This document shows, piece after piece, positions 19,450 to 20,975 of a DNA stretch of 20,975 bases (positions within the stretch are counted from its first letter, which is position 1; every line of letters starts with the position of its first letter). The stretch comes from Phoronis ovalis (lineage: Eukaryota; Phoronida; Phoronidae): NCBI GenBank assembly GCA_028565635.1, contig JAOXYB010040506.1, forward strand, positions 6,965 through 27,939, read 5' to 3'. Under the pieces are notes generated by a model. That model did no database searches, had not been told where the DNA came from, and saw only the letters and a program-made list of their open reading frames with translations. Both the position numbers and the translations under genes were made by a program.

Positions 19450-20814
19450 CTGAAAATTAGATGAACATTCAATATAATTGATCTTTCAACAGAACTGTAA
19501 AAAATATATCTATATTATCGAACTTGCCAATATTGACAGACCTCCTCGATTTTGTGCCTTAATACACAATAGAAACTAAACAATCTACTGAACAGCTATA
19601 AACAGTAGTTACTGTTCCAGATTATATTGTACCATCGCCCGCGCATCATGCATGCAATTACCATTATCAGGACAAAGCTGAATAATCATGTATCAGGTGT
19701 ATCCCGGGCCGTGTATTTTCCAACTGGAGAACTTGATACCAAAAAAAGTATATTATACGTTCCCCGAAAATTGTATGCTATTTTTAATGTTTTAATAGGA
19801 AACGTGTTGAACTATTTTTTGTTAGCGTGAGTGATATAAGGCGGGATATAATTATATATTACCCCCATTATCAAGCGTGCTGCTAGACTTAATTAAGGTC
19901 GCGTATACCCCGTGTCATAAATATTGCTGAGACATTTCAAATGCTAATCGTTGGGAATGGAGAATTTTAACGGTAATAAGCGAAACGAGAACTTTAAAAT
20001 TCCTAAAAAGCGACACATGCCAAAATTCTGAAATCTGCTAGGTATTATTGTGTCCTTCACGCTAAACGTTAAAAATATCATAGTTTGCTTTTAGTTATTA
20101 TTGTGAATGGCTTTATTTAGAAAAAATGCAATGTACTTATTCTTTAATATTATAAATATGTTTGCAATTATACTGAAATATTACTATTCAGCTTTTAGTA
20201 TGCTACTACTTGTCATTACATGTAACAAGATATAACTGCCTTCAGTTGTCATTTTCCTTAGGTTTTCTACACCTGAGTTTCACTATATGATATAGGCGAT
20301 TAGTAATTACTACAGGTAGGCTGATTTATAAAAGTAAGCATTATTGATCGCGCATATAATAACGCGTGTGGGGTTAATCATTAAATTATAATATGTAAAA
20401 TAAATGTCATCCAAAGATTTTTTTGAATCTGCATATGTCTGTTTATTAGGAATCTCTTTAAAAAAGATTGGAGACATACATATAATTATTCTTTCTGTAC
20501 ACCATGCACTGCCACTTGTTAACAATCTTTACGACCGTTAAAGTGTAGCAAGCCCAGCAAGACGATATCATGTGACTACTGCAGTTCCAGGCATAAGGCT
20601 TGAATGTTAAGTTTGAAAATGCCACTAAAACCACGATTAAATCATTGTAACGCAGTGTCCCCAACATTGAATACTTGTACTGCGGAGTATTATTCTTTAT
20701 ATACGGGATATATTAGTTTTTATAAACTACAATTTGTTTTGTCTCATCTTATAATTATTTGCTAAATCCTTGGATTAAATCAGTGAACTAGTACAATAAA
20801 CACCGAACACTCAC
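19450..20814 (-). other. probable first (5' UTR) intron of the tetraspanin
   Basis: 1365 bp between the candidate donor at 20814-20813 and the acceptor just before the start codon. Short open frames on both strands (for example 19627-19830 on plus) show no family resemblance. It may contain promoter or enhancer elements, but I recognise none. Confidence 0.4.
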
Positions 20815-20900
20815 CTGTCTCCTTGATACAATCAATTATAAAACAAACGTTTGAGAGCTTGAACACTTTCGCACACCTTGGAACTCTATTTAGAGCTGGA
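20815..20900 (-). other. probable 5' UTR exon of the tetraspanin
   Basis: On the minus strand a strong donor, ACAG|GTGAGT, ends an exon at 20815. A matching acceptor (ATTTTCAG, AG at 19451-19450) lies 16 nt before the ATG at 19434. The pair would define a non-coding first intron of about 1.4 kb (19450-20814). The upstream end of the exon is not visible; 20900 is a guess. The promoter would be in the last 100 bases or beyond the window. Confidence 0.4.
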
Positions 20901-20975
20901 AGGACACTGTACTTGTTGCTAGAATATTAACGCTGAGGATATTAATACGTAAATTGCATTAATATGGCTATTCAA

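Noticed and set aside
19627-19830. 67-codon plus-strand ORF in the presumed first intron of the tetraspanin
   Set aside because: No motif, no promoter or splice support, chance length for this composition.
20310-20667. Two minus-strand ORFs of about 70 codons upstream of the tetraspanin ATG
   Set aside because: Considered as an alternative first coding exon, but there is no donor in frame and the family N-terminus is already complete at 19434.
1-20975. tRNA, rRNA, CRISPR array, bacterial operon signals, viral genes
   Set aside because: Scanned by eye for cloverleaf-like, spacer-repeat or polymerase/capsid-type signals; none seen, and the gene structure is eukaryotic.

Overview
The window is nuclear DNA from an animal (metazoan). 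It is visibly AT-rich, its genes are split by many GT-AG introns of a few hundred bases, and it carries microsatellite and MITE-like repeats. One gene encodes a canonical tetraspanin. The other is a full-length homologue of the yeast armadillo-repeat protein Vac8, a family I know from fungi, amoebozoa and several invertebrate groups. I read the source as an invertebrate, possibly a sponge, cnidarian or other marine lineage, but the sequence alone does not fix the phylum.

Layout. Bases 1-84 are a near-pure C/T/G homopolymer tract at the window edge. Bases 85-2972 are upstream DNA of gene 1 with no coding exon I can support. This stretch holds a 408-bp inverted-repeat element (928-1335, with an internal TA/ATAC microsatellite) and a diverged tandem duplication (about 1807-2208). 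Gene 1 (vac8-like, + strand) has 13 coding exons between 3001 and 11844 that join without any frame break into a 574-residue protein. Its intron 6 contains a second foldback element (7443-7638). Its 3' UTR probably runs to about 13865, where AATAAA is followed by a GT-rich stretch. Bases 13900-16450 separate two convergent genes and must hold the 3' UTR of the second.

Gene 2 (tetraspanin, - strand) reads from an ATG at 19434 down to about 16459. It has five shared coding exons and then a choice of two paralogous terminal exons (16773-16841 or 16459-16527). All its coding introns are phase 0. A probable 5' UTR exon ends at 20815, so the promoter lies at or beyond the right edge of the window.

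The two genes converge and are not evidently linked in function, although both products are expected on endolysosomal or plasma membranes. I see no new multi-gene system. The most interesting signals are: (1) the duplicated last exons of the tetraspanin, which swap the end of TM4 and the cytoplasmic tail and give only one isoform a PDZ-ligand-like end; (2) the Vac8 homologue, which keeps a three-arginine ladder with the spacing I recall from yeast but lacks an N-terminal Met-Gly myristoylation signal and carries an extended N-terminus with a cysteine cluster; and (3) two candidate non-autonomous DNA transposons.
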